Shown here piece by piece: positions 29,973-42,273 of a stretch of 64,000 nucleotides of DNA (its first letter is position 1; each line of letters opens with the position of its first letter). Below the pieces are notes generated by a model, which searched no databases, had not been told where the DNA came from, and was given only the letters and a program-made list of their open reading frames with translations. Where the stretch lies: the NCBI GenBank assembly GCA_017871115.1, contig JAFCIZ010000001.1, positions 2,151,501 through 2,215,500 on the forward strand. Reading direction: 5' to 3'. The stretch comes from Cunninghamella blakesleeana (taxonomy: Eukaryota; Mucoromycota; Mucoromycetes; Mucorales; Cunninghamellaceae). The position numbers were made by a program, and so were the translations under genes.

Positions 29973-30741
29973 CGATTGTTATATAACCTTTTTACATTTT
30001 TTTTAATTCATCATTTCTGTTTTATGTTATTTTACTTTTTTTTATTTATTTATCATTACTCATAACTACACAATTGTTTATATATTTTTTTATCTTTTGA
30101 ACATATGTGATTAAAAAGTTACATTCCGTTACCACCATTTTTCATTTACGTATATTTTAATAATAATAAAAAAATAAACAGGTTTATCTTATTTTTTACT
30201 GTTAGCAAAAGATGAAACTTTTTTAATTTCTCACCAATTGTATTAGTACTGTATGATAAGATACAATTTTGTATTAATCAATAAATAAAGACTAGCATGA
30301 TCAAATTTACTAAATTTGGTTACATCATTGATCAAATAAAGAAACCTTGTGTAAATAAATAAAACTCGGTAATGGAAAGCTAGACTATTCTTTTTTTTTA
30401 CAATAATAATAACAATACTTATTCATAAAACATAATAAATTTATTAAAGTCGTATATTTAGCATCATTAGATTTTTAAAACCTAACCAAAAAATCATTAC
30501 ATGATATTATATATAAACAATGACATAACGAGCTGAAAAAAAATTATTCCTTTACCAAATATATTTCCTTTACCAATATAAAATTAGGCTGAGTTTTAAA
30601 GTTTTATAACAAAGTTCTATAAAAAAATTTTTCTCATTTTTCGCCTTTTTTCATTTTTCTTTCCCTCATTTTTTTTTTTTTTTTATAATATATATAACAT
30701 AGCAAGGCATTTTTTTATTTACCTTTTATTTTATTTTTTAC
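29846..30741. other. Intergenic region between CBF5 and the TRK transporter
   Basis: About 0.9 kb of AT-rich spacer includes a TA repeat at about 29945-29972, T runs and a T17 tract near 30668 close to the TRK start. I see nothing gene-like. Confidence 0.5.
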
Positions 30742-33490
30742 ATGTTGGAACGGCGATACTTTACCTTAGTCTGGGACTGGGTAAAACGATTCTTTTCTAA
30801 TAATGTTCATTTTTTACAATTACACTATACTTTTTTTTTAGTATACATCTTTTTTTTTTCTGCATTATACTACTGTCAACCTGGAACAACATGGAGTTAT
30901 ATTGACGCTCTTTTTATGGCCACCACTGGTTGCACAAACACTGGTCTTAATACTATCGCCTTATCAAGTTTTACAATGTATCAAACAATGATCTTATTTT
31001 TTTCTTCCTTCTTTGGATCCCATGTTGGCATTTCCTTGATTGTAGTCTTGGTGCGACGTCGCTATTTTTCAAAACGTTTTGAAGACGTATTACTTTTTAA
31101 TAAAGCTAGACGTATGCGTGAAGAACATAAAAGAAGAAGAACTCACCGTAGAGCACTTTCAACAGCAATTCCTTCAGCACCTCTTCATTTAAGAAAGTTA
31201 AGACGATCTTCTATGACATCGATGTTTGAAAATGGATCAGCACCTCACCCTTATGCTAACCCTCCTGCAAAAATGCATTCTTCAGCAATTGATGCAACAA
31301 CAACAACAACGACAGCAACTGGTGCAGCTAATGCTAATTTAAATAATCAGCGTCCTCAGTCTCTAAATATTTATACTAATACAAACGATCAATCTTCAAT
31401 AATAGACAATAATGATTTATCACTTCAATTAATATGTTCAAGTCCAGGGGAATTATCAAATCGTAATAGTTTATTACAAGAAGAAATAAAAACATCTGAT
31501 CATGAATATAATGGTGGCAGCACTACTAGCTTTTCCAGTGATGAAAAAAATAACACCAACAACAATACAGATGATAATGATGAAAATAAAAATAAAACTA
31601 ATGACAGCAATGAAAATGACATAAACATTGATCACAAAACTCAAGTAGATAACCATAGTGGTATAGAAACAACTGGAATTGCCTTTGCAGATAATATAGA
31701 ACGACAACGTGAAATGGCTAGACAACGATTAGTACAAGATAGACGATTTCGTGAAGCGTTAGATAGAATTACTCATCAACCAACGCCTACGAGACATGAT
31801 TATGATGAAGAAGCCGGAGCTGGGTTAAATGAATCTGAATACGATGATGATGATGATGAAATTGAAAAAATTATGCGTGAACCAATAGATAAAAGTCAAC
31901 TAACACGTGAACAACGGTATCGTATTGGAGGTGCAGAGTATCAAGCTTTGGACATTTTAGTTCATTTGGTACCAATCTATTACATAGGGACAGTTATATT
32001 GTTTGGTTTCTTTTTTAGGATCTATATAGCTTGTTCAACTTATGCACAAGAAGTATTACGTACATCCAACCCTACTGGCCCTATTGATCCCTGGCATTTT
32101 AGTTTTTTTCAATCTTTATCTTCATTCAATAATTTAGGTATTATGTTACTTGACTCTAGTATGGTTCCTTTTCAAAATGCACCTGCTCCTCTTCTCTTGA
32201 CCATCTTCTTGATCTTATGTGGCAACACAGCTTATGCTATCAATTTACGGTTTATTATATGGTGTTTATATAAACTAACACCTTCTAGTAGACATATGCG
32301 ACGTGAAGCTTTGAGATATTTATTGGATCATCCTCGTCGTTGTTATACGACTTTATTCCCTTCAACACAAACATACTGGCTTTTATTTACTTTAATTGTT
32401 ATCACTCTGGTAGAACTCACTTCATTTTTGGCTCTTAATTATTGGTTACCTGTATTAGATGGTGTCACATCAGGTGCAAGATTTTTGGATGGGCTCTTTC
32501 AATCAGTTGCAACCAGAAATGGTAATAATAGTAGTAATAATGATAATAATAACGATAATGGTTATAATATTAATACTGGGACTTTTTTTATATATATTTA
32601 ATACTGAAATTATAATTACTAGCTGGTTTTTCTGTAATCAACTTGATGGAAGTAAATCCTGGTACTCAGCTTGTATATATAGTAGCAATGTATATTAGTG
32701 TTTATCCTGTAGCAATTTCTATGCGTAACAGTAACGTGTATCAGGTACTTTATTTATTTATTTACTTTTAAAGAACCATGATTATTCAGTACTATTCTTA
32801 TTTGTATTTTAAAACTTGTATATTAATTTATCAATGAATAATATATATTATGTATATGCTAATATATTAATATAGGAAAGAGCCCTTGGTATATATCGCG
32901 GAGCTAATGATGATGATGATTTTAGTAGCGCCAATATTCCTCCAACTGGACCAGCATTAGTTTTAAAATTACGAAGACACCCAACAATGAATAGTGTAGT
33001 AACAACTGGAAAAAAGATTATTCGTCGTCCTGATTTTTTTGTAGTAACACAAATCCAACGTCAGCTATCTAGTGATATATCATGGTTGATTGCATGTTTA
33101 TTTGTTATTGTTGTATTGGAAGCTCAGCGAATTATGGACCCATCCCCTATTACTGTATGGACAGTCATTTATGAGTGTGTATCAGCTTTTGGTAATGTAG
33201 GTGCATCTACTGGTTATCCAAATTTATCGGTCTCGCAATGTGGTGAATATAGAACTTTAAGTAAATTAGTGCTTATTCTACTCATGTACCGTGGACGACA
33301 TAGAGGATTACCTGCATCGATTGATCGTGCTGTAATGTTACCATCAGATCAACTTGAAGAAAAGGAAGCTGAAGAACAAATATTTAAACGACGCAACACT
33401 GTAGTCTCTCAAACCCTTAATTCAACAACTAGTGGAAATAATTCTGGAATAGCTTTCCCTAATACATTTTTTTATAGATCTACACCATAA
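30742..33490 (+). CDS. TRK-family high-affinity potassium transporter
   Basis: Three exons (30742-32521, 32623-32744, 32876-33490) join in frame to 838 aa, shorter than yeast Trk1 (1,235 aa). TRK proteins carry out plasma-membrane K+ uptake with four pore-loop repeats. All four filter loops are visible: TTGCTNTGLN (residues 61-70), SSFNNLGIM, TRNAGFS (formed exactly across the first splice junction) and SAFGNVGASTGYPN. Between the first and second membrane-pore units is a hydrophilic loop of about 280 residues, rich in Asn, Ser and Thr plus acidic runs, which is usual in fungal TRKs. The splice site after ACCAGAAATG is confirmed by restoration of the third filter. The first residues (LERRYFTLVWDW) are unusually close to the first helix, so an upstream exon is possible. 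Function is well supported. Confidence 0.93.
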
Positions 33491-33849
33491 TATAATCCCC
33501 CTTCTTTAATTGATTTCATATAGTATAGATTTTTTTTAACAAAAAATTTACATGTACAGTACTCTATCGCCTTTTTCATTTATTTCATTTATTTATTATT
33601 ATTATTACTATTAATACTATTACTATTCCATTCCCTAGTAAAATGTAATATATTCGATACTATACTCATTCATATATGATATTTAGTATTATTATACCAT
33701 TAAAAAAAGGATTTACTACACACACACACTACGAGGTATTTTGAACCCTATTAAAAAAATTATATACTATATTTTTGTTTATAAACCTATTTAGCATCTT
33801 AAAAAGATTAAAATAAACTCTTATATATGATTGAGAATAATATATAATA
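33491..33849. other. 3' flank of the TRK gene
   Basis: This AT-rich sequence has TTA repeats near 33595-33630 and a CA repeat near 33720-33728. It probably holds the TRK 3' UTR and terminator. I see no gene. Confidence 0.4.
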
Positions 33850-34176
33850 ATGCAAAAAATAGACAGATCAAAAAAAATTAAGCGGAGCAGTGTTAAAAAA
33901 ATCCTTTTTCTTCCATCTTTTTTCTCTTTTTTTCTAGCGAATTATCTCTTTTGTACTGAAGGTTATTTCTTTTACGGTAAATGGTACTATTATTGTTATT
34001 ATTATATTAATATTATATATATATTGTAACATAATAATCTAATTTATATATAACTATTTTTTTTATTCATTAATAAAATAGATTTATTTGGTCATTTAGC
34101 TTATTGTATTATTTTTACTGGTGCTTTAATTATTGGTAAGTAGGAGTTTTTTCTTTTTATGGTAAAACGTTATCTT

Positions 34177-34211
<35 letters not shown>

Positions 34212-34295
34212 AATATAATGAAACTATACTGAAAAATTCTTTTTTTTGAATTGATATATATAGGTTGCTGGCCTTATATATTTTTATCAACTTAA
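33850..34295 (+). CDS. Possible tiny membrane protein, four small exons
   Basis: Exons 33850-33889, 33938-33976, 34082-34135 and 34264-34295 would join in frame to 54 aa. The last two junctions use good sites (donors GTAAAT and GTAAGT, acceptors AATAG and ATATAG). The first intron is weaker (48 nt, GTGTTA donor), so the start is uncertain. The product has a basic N-terminus (QKIDRSKKIKR) and one hydrophobic stretch (LAYCIIFTGALIIG) ending in CWPYIFLST, so a single-pass tail-anchored or small-subunit membrane protein is plausible. I do not recognise a family. The alternative is that spacer sequence happens to contain splice-like signals. Confidence 0.35.
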
Positions 34296-34319
34296 ACTTT
34301 TGACACCTATTTGGATCTA

Positions 34320-34580
34320 CTTTCTACTTTAATCCTTTTTCCTTTATTCCTCAATGATAACTAGAGTTCCGGAGTTCAATCTTGCCGCCTGTTTGATTGG
34401 GTTCATTTTTTATCTAGAGCCATTGTTATGGAATTATTATATAAATATTGGTTTGACCTGGTGAAGGCTTTTACTATTGTATGACGGTAACTATGCCTGA
34501 AGGTAACTGAAATCGACCAAGTTGGCTCTTTGGGGTAACTTTGTGCATAATTCACGAAGATACCTGGAGAGTTGAAAAGG
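34320..34580 (+). other. GC-richer segment resembling mitochondrial large-subunit rRNA
   Basis: This ~260-base block is clearly less AT-rich than its surroundings. It contains CGGTAACTATGCCTGAAGG followed by TAACTGAAAT (34484-34513), then GGGTAACTT and TTCACGAAG (34533-34559). These appear in the same order as the conserved domain IV/V boundary words of bacterial/mitochondrial LSU rRNA (CGTAACTAT, CCTAAGGTAGCGAAAT, GGGTAAGTT, GCACGAATG). A decayed nuclear copy of mitochondrial rnl is the leading idea; an unrelated structured ncRNA is the alternative. No ORF explains it. Confidence 0.3.
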
Positions 34581-35071
34581 GGTAAAAGATTGTATGATCA
34601 GAACACGATATGTGTTTATTATTCAATGATGGCTGTACTTCTCTATTTAAATTACTTGATATTTTTTTTCATGATAATACGATTTGTTATTAACTGTGAT
34701 TGGCTTTTTTTTTTTTTTTTATTCAGGATAAATTCTTTTATATTCAAGATTGTTTATTTCAATTATAACATAAAAATGCAATTCCTTATGCTTAATTATT
34801 ATTATTATATTTTAAAAAAAGAAAAATATAAATTGTAACTAAAAGGTATAGAAATTTGTTTTTTCTTTCTTATTTATTATGTCTATGATTAATAAAATTT
34901 ATCGCGCAGTAAAATTATATTTTATATAGCCTAAAAAAAAGTACATATATACATATATATATATATCATTGTTATTATTATTTATTTTATTGTTTCTATA
35001 ATATATTGATATCGAATGGTGATAGTCTCCATTGCAAATATTATATATTGATATATCAATATAATCCATTT
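34581..35071. other. Intergenic sequence 3' of IBA57
   Basis: This AT-rich stretch has T16 (about 34707-34722) and TA-rich tracts. The 88-codon ORF starting at 34572 gives a Phe/Tyr/Ile-rich product without family features and is not believed. Confidence 0.4.
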
Positions 35072-36844
35072 TTATTTATCTTCGTCTTCAAAAGACCACC
35101 AAGATGGAAGGAAAGGACGAATAAGGTAATTTGTATCAGGAATTCTAAAACTAATTGGATCGCCTTGTTCACATTTTTGCACTTGTTCTAATCGCATTAA
35201 AGCTAAACCAATATTATGAATTGTTGAACCTATTTTTCCTGCGCTACGTTTACTGGATCCATCATTTAATTTAATATCCGTTTGAGGTTGAATGGGTGGT
35301 GCTAGTGCTATTTGTCTATCAACATTTAGAATTGTAGGAGCACTAAATATATATTAAAATATAAAAAATAAAAAATAAAATTAATATATATATATACATT
35401 CTTTTTATTTTTTATCGGATTCGTGATTCTTTTCTTCCTTTCTTTTTAAACATACGTATTATATATATATATATGAGTCAATTTACCTTTCATTATCTTT
35501 ATATATTTGAATTGGGACAATACGTTTTCTAACAACACCTGTATGATAAGTTCTTATTGTTAATTCTTGACCAATATAGCAGCCTTTTCTAAAATCCACT
35601 TTTTTACAAAAATAAAAATTATAAAAATAAAAAATAATATGAAATAATCAATATGAGGATGATATCTGCGCTTTCTATTTTATCAGTATAAAATTTTAAA
35701 TAAGTGTTATTCATACCTCCATTCATATAATCTAAATTTGATTCTAATGGTAGTGATTGCTCAGGCCAAATATCATCTGTGCCTTCAGGTATACCATGTA
35801 AAATTCTTCTAATTGTGTATTCATTTGATGGTAATTCTGTATATTGATCATTATGATGTAAAATAGTAGAGATATCTAAATAAAAAAGGAAATATTTACG
35901 AAATTAAAAAAAAAAAATTAATAATACTAAATCATCTTGAATTTATATTTTTCTTTAAATGTTTACATATTATTATTACCTTGATCTTTTGATAAAACTG
36001 CTCTATAACCAAAACCATGAACACGAGGATCTTCGCATCCAATATCCGTTAATCGATTATTTTTTTTTATCAAAGTGCCGGCAGGTACGTTAGGTTCCAC
36101 AATTGATGATGATGTTGATGGTAAGGAAGATGGTTTATGTGGTTTATTACCCCAGATATGATACAATTGATAATCTTCAGATACGTCCTTAATTTTTACT
36201 TTTGATCTTAAAATATATCGTTTTAAATGTTTTAATATAGGATTTCCAGGAATCAAAGGAGCATCGATAATATACTTTGGATGAGGAAAATTTTCGCCTA
36301 CGTTCACAGGATAGATAAATATATCATATAACATACGACCCTGTTTAAAAATCATAATAAATAATTTTAATTAAATTTTGGGAAGTAATAGTCTCGTCTT
36401 ATTTTATATATAGTTTTTTCTTTTTTTAAGAAAAAATTGAAAAGATGAAAAATAATAATAATAAAAATATCTTACCTGAGGCGTTAAAAATGCAGAATAA
36501 AAACCATCACCTCCAGCAGATATCAGAGGCATATGATTGGTAATCAAACCTTGTAAAAACTTTGAAGAATCAGGTCCTTCCATTTCAAGCAAATAACGTT
36601 TAGGAATGGAACTATAGTGATGACCTTGGTGGAGTTTATCTAGTTCTTGAAAACATGTTTTTTTTGTAGTGCTGAATGAACGATATGTGAATACTTTTAT
36701 TTATATATTTTTTAGAGGTTGTTAAAATGTAAAAATACAGTTATAAATTCATACATAATAAAGAATAAAAAATTTTTAATTATTATACTATGCTTTTATA
36801 ATATATAAACATTTACTCTTACTTCATTAATAATGATAATGATG

Positions 36845-36903
<59 letters not shown>

Positions 36904-36949
36904 TACCATTAAGTTGTTTCGTTAAACGTAAAGTTTTGGGAACAAACAT
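35072..36949 (-). CDS. IBA57: Mitochondrial iron-sulfur cluster assembly factor IBA57
   Basis: Six exons (36949-36907, 36693-36476, 36340-35980, 35875-35717, 35598-35487, 35342-35072) join in frame to 387 aa. IBA57 is a folate-binding, GcvT-like protein of the mitochondrial matrix that acts with ISA1/ISA2 to build 4Fe-4S clusters. The N-terminus is a good targeting sequence: basic, hydroxylated, with YRSFSTTKK as a typical cleavage region. The GcvT fold begins at [19 protein letters not shown] and continues with [20 protein letters not shown]. The family hallmark KGCYIGQE is at about residues 265-272 ([13 protein letters not shown]). Acceptor AAAAG at 36694-36698 was chosen for exon 2 because it is the only one keeping phase. 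Intron 1 holds a long AAT microsatellite. Confidence 0.93.
36838..36902. repeat. AAT trinucleotide microsatellite in IBA57 intron 1
   Basis: About 65 bases of (ATA)n/(AAT)n, near perfect in the right half, begin only a few bases inside the 5' splice site of IBA57 intron 1 (minus strand). Length variation could affect splicing. Confidence 0.9.
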
Positions 36950-37174
36950 TATATTAAAGCAAAAATAATATAATAAAAAAAAGTAAAAAGGTGAAAATTG
37001 GTGCCTTTGAAATATCTTATAGATTTAATTTTTAAAATTCCGTCATTACCGAAAAGTCACTATTTTTTTTTATATGTTTTTTTTTATCAATTTTTTTTCT
37101 ACCTCCCCTTCTTTTTTTTTTTTTTAATAATAGCACTTTTTTATTTATACACTTGTTCATTATAATATAGATCA
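36950..37174. promoter_or_regulatory. 225-bp bidirectional promoter of IBA57 and bL17m
   Basis: The start codons of the two divergent genes are only 225 bases apart. The spacer contains A and T runs (37065-37085, 37112-37125). Both products act in mitochondria, so shared control is plausible but inferred. Confidence 0.6.
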
Positions 37175-37925
37175 ATGCATCACGGCAAACACGTACGACG
37201 ATTAAATAGAACCTCATCCCATCGTAATGCTCTATTAAGAAATCTTGCCTCTTCTTTAATAGAACATGGTCGTATTGAAACCACTGTTGCTAAAGCAAAA
37301 GAGTTAAAACCTATCGCTGACAGTATGATTTCACTTGGAAAGAAAGGTGATATTAATGCTAAACGTCAAGCTGATGCTTATCTCAAGGTATATATATAGA
37401 ATGAATGAATAAATAAATAATAAAAGATAGGACAAGTTTTTTTATATTATATAATATAAAAAAATAAAAAAAAAAAAACTCCAACCTTTTTATTGTATTT
37501 GATAATTCTTATTTATTAATATTTATTTTATGTATATATATATATATATATAGAACCAAAGTGTAACTATTCCAAAATTATTTAATGAATTAGCACCTCG
37601 TTTCGCCAATCGACCTGGAGGATATACTAGAATTCAACAAATTGGAAATCGATATGGGGATAATGCACCAATGGCAGTAATTGAATATATTGATGGACCC
37701 ACCGATTTAAAAAAGGAATCTGTTGTCAAAACATTAGCAACCATTATGAAAACCCATTCATCCACTTCTGTACAAGCTTTATTAGAAGATAAGACAATTG
37801 AATTACCTAAATCACTTGTCAACAATTTGAAAAAAGTACAATTTTCTAATAGTTTAGAATCCATCCAAGAAGCTGTACAAAATGAATTATCTTCTCGTCC
37901 TTCTTCTTCTTCAACTTCTGTATAA
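37175..37925 (+). CDS. MRPL8: Mitochondrial large-ribosomal-subunit protein bL17m
   Basis: Two exons (37175-37387 and 37554-37925) join in frame to 194 aa. The product matches bacterial L17 across its core: [12 protein letters not shown], then [19 protein letters not shown] with [14 protein letters not shown], and in exon 2 [19 protein letters not shown] and [14 protein letters not shown]. This is a structural protein of the mitochondrial 54S large subunit (yeast Mrpl8). There is no separate presequence, as is common for L17, whose basic N-terminus can act as the signal. The C-terminal ~60 residues are a eukaryotic extension ending in a serine run. It is divergently transcribed with IBA57. 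Highly confident. Confidence 0.95.
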
Positions 37926-39088
37926 TAGATTTTTTTTTACTTTTATTTTATATACATATTTTTTTTTATTTCATTCATTATTACTTTAATTTTATTAAAT
38001 TTATATTCTTTTTTTTTTGTTCATATGCAAATAAAAAATACCTGTCAAAAATATAAAAAAATTCAGGAGCTTAATGGCATGATTTAAAACTCAGTATTTT
38101 TTACTAGATGACTACTCTGGGAAAGAGAATGTTAAAAAATTGGTGTAAAATAAATAAAAAGTCAAGATTACAAAGAAAAATAAATAAATATTCAGAATTG
38201 GATGATACGTAAATATGTATTAATTTAATATACATTTAGAAACTGGCAAAAAAAAAAAAAAAATTGGATCAAGGTTACATAATATAAAATAAAGATGAAC
38301 ACAAAAGTACTATATTTTCAAACGTACTCCAAAAAAAAGAAAAAAAGAAAAATATTTTGTTTAAAATCAAAAAAAAGACATATAAAAAAAAACAATGAAG
38401 TGAATTAAAGTAAACTAAAATGTAATAGATTCAATTTAACTTTAAATAACAAAAAAAAAAAAGTAGATCATTCTAAAAAAAAGCTCAAATCAAATTATGG
38501 AAATAAGCTTTAGTGTTTTTAAAAAAAATATTTTGTGATGATGACCACAGCCATATTTTTACGCCAGTCCTTTTTTTGCTGCGTATTATTATAATGTATT
38601 CTTTGTAAAAAAAATTTTTTTTAAAAAAAACAATAACAAAAAATTAACTATATAAATTTTTTTCGTCCCTCTCACGGTTTAACAATGATAAAATAAAAAT
38701 CACCCACTCTCTATTTATGATTTTTCATTGGCTGTTTTTCGTTATTTTTCAGTTAAAAAATGAACCACTTTTAATTCCTAATTCGTTATCAACCGTGTAT
38801 TATTTATTTATAGGAAATTTATTTAAAAAAAAATTGGTTATTGTTCTGATAAAATATTTATTCTTTAATATACAATCATTTTTTTACATGATAATAAAAA
38901 AAAAAGGAAAAGAATCATGATCAAAAAGAATTGATCATTATTCATCAAAAAAGAAGATATGTAGTATATATATATATATATTAAACTATTTTTTTATAAT
39001 AATATATCCTTTCAATGTCATAAAATGGTCATCATTATTTTCCGTTTTTATAATTAAAAAAAAAAAATTAAAATTGAAAAGAGAGGGT
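37926..39088. other. Convergent spacer between bL17m and the CYSTM gene
   Basis: About 1.16 kb of very AT-rich DNA with many A/T runs and an AAAT repeat (about 39155-39190, just inside the downstream gene's intron). ORFs here are Phe/Lys/Ile-rich products. I see no gene or RNA. Confidence 0.5.
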
Positions 39089-39635
39089 TTAGAAGATAGC
39101 GTCCATTGCACAACAGAAACATAAGGCAGCAAGACTAATAAGTAAATAAAGTAAAGATGTAATAAATAAATAAATAAATAAATAAATAAATAGATAGATA
39201 GGATAAATATAAAGATATGCATACATATATTTTTAAAGAAACCATTATATACATAAATATAACATCCATATAACTCTTTTACTCTACTCTTTATTATTAT
39301 TATTATTGCCATTTTATTATATAAATAACTTACCATCCCATACACATAGCATCGTTACCACCCTTGTTAGGTTGTTGTTGAACATACACTGTGTTAGGAG
39401 GTGCTTGTGCTTGGTAATGACCTTGTTGTTGATGATATTGTGGTTGTTGATAATGTTGTTGTGGAGTTTGTTGATAGGGTTGATAGGGTTGTTGATAGCC
39501 ACCACCACCACCGTAACTTGCATTTTGAGGAGGAGCATAGCTAGCGTTTTGAGGTGGGTAAGCGTTAGCTTGACCTGGTTGAGGTGAACCGTAGCTAGGT
39601 GGAGGAGGGTATGAATGTTGTCCTTTATTATCCAT
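39089..39635 (-). CDS. Small CYSTM (cysteine-rich transmembrane) protein
   Basis: Two exons (39635-39334 and 39134-39089) join in frame to 115 aa; the second exon encodes only 15 residues and would be missed by ORF-based calling. The N-terminal ~90 residues are Pro/Gln/Tyr-rich and disordered (repeats such as PPQNASYAPPQNASY, then QQPYQPYQQ). The C-terminus across the junction reads DAMCMGCLAALCFCCAMDAIF, the classic CYSTM module: a hydrophobic cysteine-rich segment ending in an acidic residue. CYSTM proteins are tail-anchored, palmitoylation-prone membrane proteins linked to stress resistance in fungi and plants. The donor GTAAGT and acceptor TTAG are good. The family is well supported; the cellular role is inferred. 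Confidence 0.88.
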
Positions 39636-42273
39636 TTTTTTACTGTATATTAATAAATGATTAAAAAAAGAAGAAAAAGAAAAAGAAGAAAAAGCCAAGC
39701 AATATAAAAAACTCACCCCCTTATTAAAATCACCGGAATTTAAATTATATTTAAATTTAGGTTTCGCAAAAAAAAAAAAAAATAGATTTAGGCATCATGT
39801 TTATTCAACTTGTTTTATATTGTTTGATTTAATCTTTTTTTTTAAAAAAAAAAAAAAATAGATAAAAGGGACTAAGATAGTATTTGAGTATATTATCATA
39901 ATACAATTATAAATAAATATATTAAAAAGCGAATTTTCAATTCTCCAGCAGTAGTTGGGTGTACCGGCTACACAGTTATATATCATCACTAAAACCTTAT
40001 AAAATTATTATTTCTTCCAAATTAGTATACACTAGCCACCTTTTCTTTATTTCCAGTTATCAATAATAACAGTGCCAGTGCTATATTTATTTTTAGCTTG
40101 TTGCTTAGTTAATCCTTAAATTCTGTTTGTTAGAATGTGATTACTTTATAAAATAATAATAATAGAATGGCGAATCATCATATCAGTTAGGATGATACTA
40201 ATATATGTATGTATTTAATTATCGATTTAATTTCTTTTTTCCTCGTACGTTTTCATATTTTTAATTTTTTATAACAACCTACTCTTTATTTATATAATTG
40301 CTTTTTTTTTTTTACCTAAATATAATTCTTGATTATTACTAACCACCTATGACGTAAATTCCATTGGCAGAAGTACCTGATGATCATCTATAGCAAAGTA
40401 ACTACGGTTAAATGTTCAATACTATCATCATCTACATTTAAACCGTCTAAGGATGAAAAGGCTACGGTTGCTAGTACTTGTATTATATCAAATAGAATAC
40501 TAAAAACAACGTGTCCCAATCACAAACGACATTTCCAGGTAATGTTTCAAATAAAAAAAAATTCATTTGTCAGAATCTACCATATAATTATTTCCTTTTC
40601 TTCAATTACTTTAATATTGGTAATATTTCTTTTACATCTACATTGTCCCAATAATGAATATGATATATTTTATCACTGGTTATTTTACATCAATTAGCTT
40701 TATTTATTAATTTGACATATTTATCATATTTTTCTTTAAAGTTTACTAATCAACCTCAATTTTTATTACTTTCATATTCAAAAAAAAAAAAATATCTTTA
40801 TATATTTATTTAAGATATAGTAATATAAACTATATATATTATATATGCCTTTTAAAGATTATTAATATCAACAGATTGTTGCTATTGACTTGTAATAATT
40901 TTGGCACTATAAATACAAAATAAATGACTAGATATACAAGTTCATCAGAATATTCACCAATAGATACTTAGTCAGGGTTATTCTTTAATATTAAAAAAAA
41001 TATTAAAAAATCTATTTCTTTTATTTTGTAGAAAAAAAAAAAATAAAAGTGTAAAAAAAATGATCCTTTAAACGACTTATTTAAAAATTCTACCTGCCAA
41101 AAATTCTTATTTGTGGCGAAAGTTTAAATACCCAATTTGATTCTGGGTACATAAAAATTTAAATTAATTTTTTTCCTTTTTCTTTGTTCCAATATTTTAT
41201 TTCTCTCTCTTACTTTATTCCATTAGTTATCAACTGATATGGATAAAATTATTTGGATTATGTTAATTTTCATTCAGAAAAATATATAAGGTTCTCTTGG
41301 AGTCTTTTTAGTTTTTAAACAAGTTAATTCCCAAGTATAACTCTTATTGGTATTTAAACCACCTATGTTTTATAATGGTATTGCTAATTCTCGCCTTAGC
41401 TAACATACGGTTGTTATTATTTTTTAAGCTTTTCCATGAGTTTCAAGTAATATTTTTTCAAAATGATTTTATGAAAATTTCCAATGGCTTTTATTATAGT
41501 CAATGTATTATATAATAGCCTTTAATTCTATTGGTCTTTCTAGCTACATTGGTTTTATGACTGGAAATATTAGTTGATATCCACAAATCAATATAAAATC
41601 GTGAAATGTACAAATAATACAAAAATTAGCTATAGCATTTGATTTTATACCTATATGCAACTACAAAAACATATGTTTATACTGATAAATCAAGTAAATA
41701 AACAAAATGTATATATATATATTTGTATACTTATTGGAATAGAATACTTTATATGATTGAAATAAAATTTATTTATATTAAAATAAATAGTAACGGACCT
41801 TTTAAAAGTAGAATATACCAAGTGTTTTATAATAGGTTATTTACATGATTAATTATATTGAATTTAATATAACTCTTCCTGTTCTAATAATGTATTTTCA
41901 TATTTATATTTACGCTTTTAGAGATATAATAATGTTAAAAGTTACATATATCCACAAGTTGCAACAAAATCAGTTTTTATAAAGGCTGTCAAATCAACAC
42001 AATATAGAAAAACATAAAAAAACAATTTTTTGATTCCAATTTGATATTTTTAAAAAAAAAATTTCTTTTTAAGGTTAACTCAAATCTATTGATTTTATAT
42101 TTATTAATTTATTAAATCCCAATTTTTCTCTTTGTTATCTTTCTTTTTTCTTTTTTTTTTTGTTGTTTTCATTATTTCAATTAATTAATGTATTTATTTT
42201 AATTTATTTAATAACTATGAACGTACAAAATAATAATAATTATAAATAATAATAATAATAATAATACAATTAT
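39636..42273. other. 2.6-kb spacer without a clear gene, possible relic
   Basis: No multi-exon gene can be assembled. Around 40330-40540 the composition is richer, and the minus strand has two consecutive frames reading LATVAFSSLDGLNV and then SGTSANGIYVIGG, the latter reminiscent of a kelch-repeat end (IYVIGG). A stop and a frame change separate them. A 105-codon plus-strand ORF at 40380-40697 covers the same block but has no recognisable feature. From 40700 to 42200 the sequence is AT-rich with short broken ORFs. Confidence 0.3.

Noticed and set aside
34572..34838. 88-codon plus-strand ORF
   Set aside because: Runs from the rRNA-like block into poly(T) spacer; the product is Phe/Ile/Tyr/Asn low complexity.
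39317..39587. ORFs on both strands over the CYSTM gene
   Set aside because: Shadow frames of the Pro/Gln-rich first exon.
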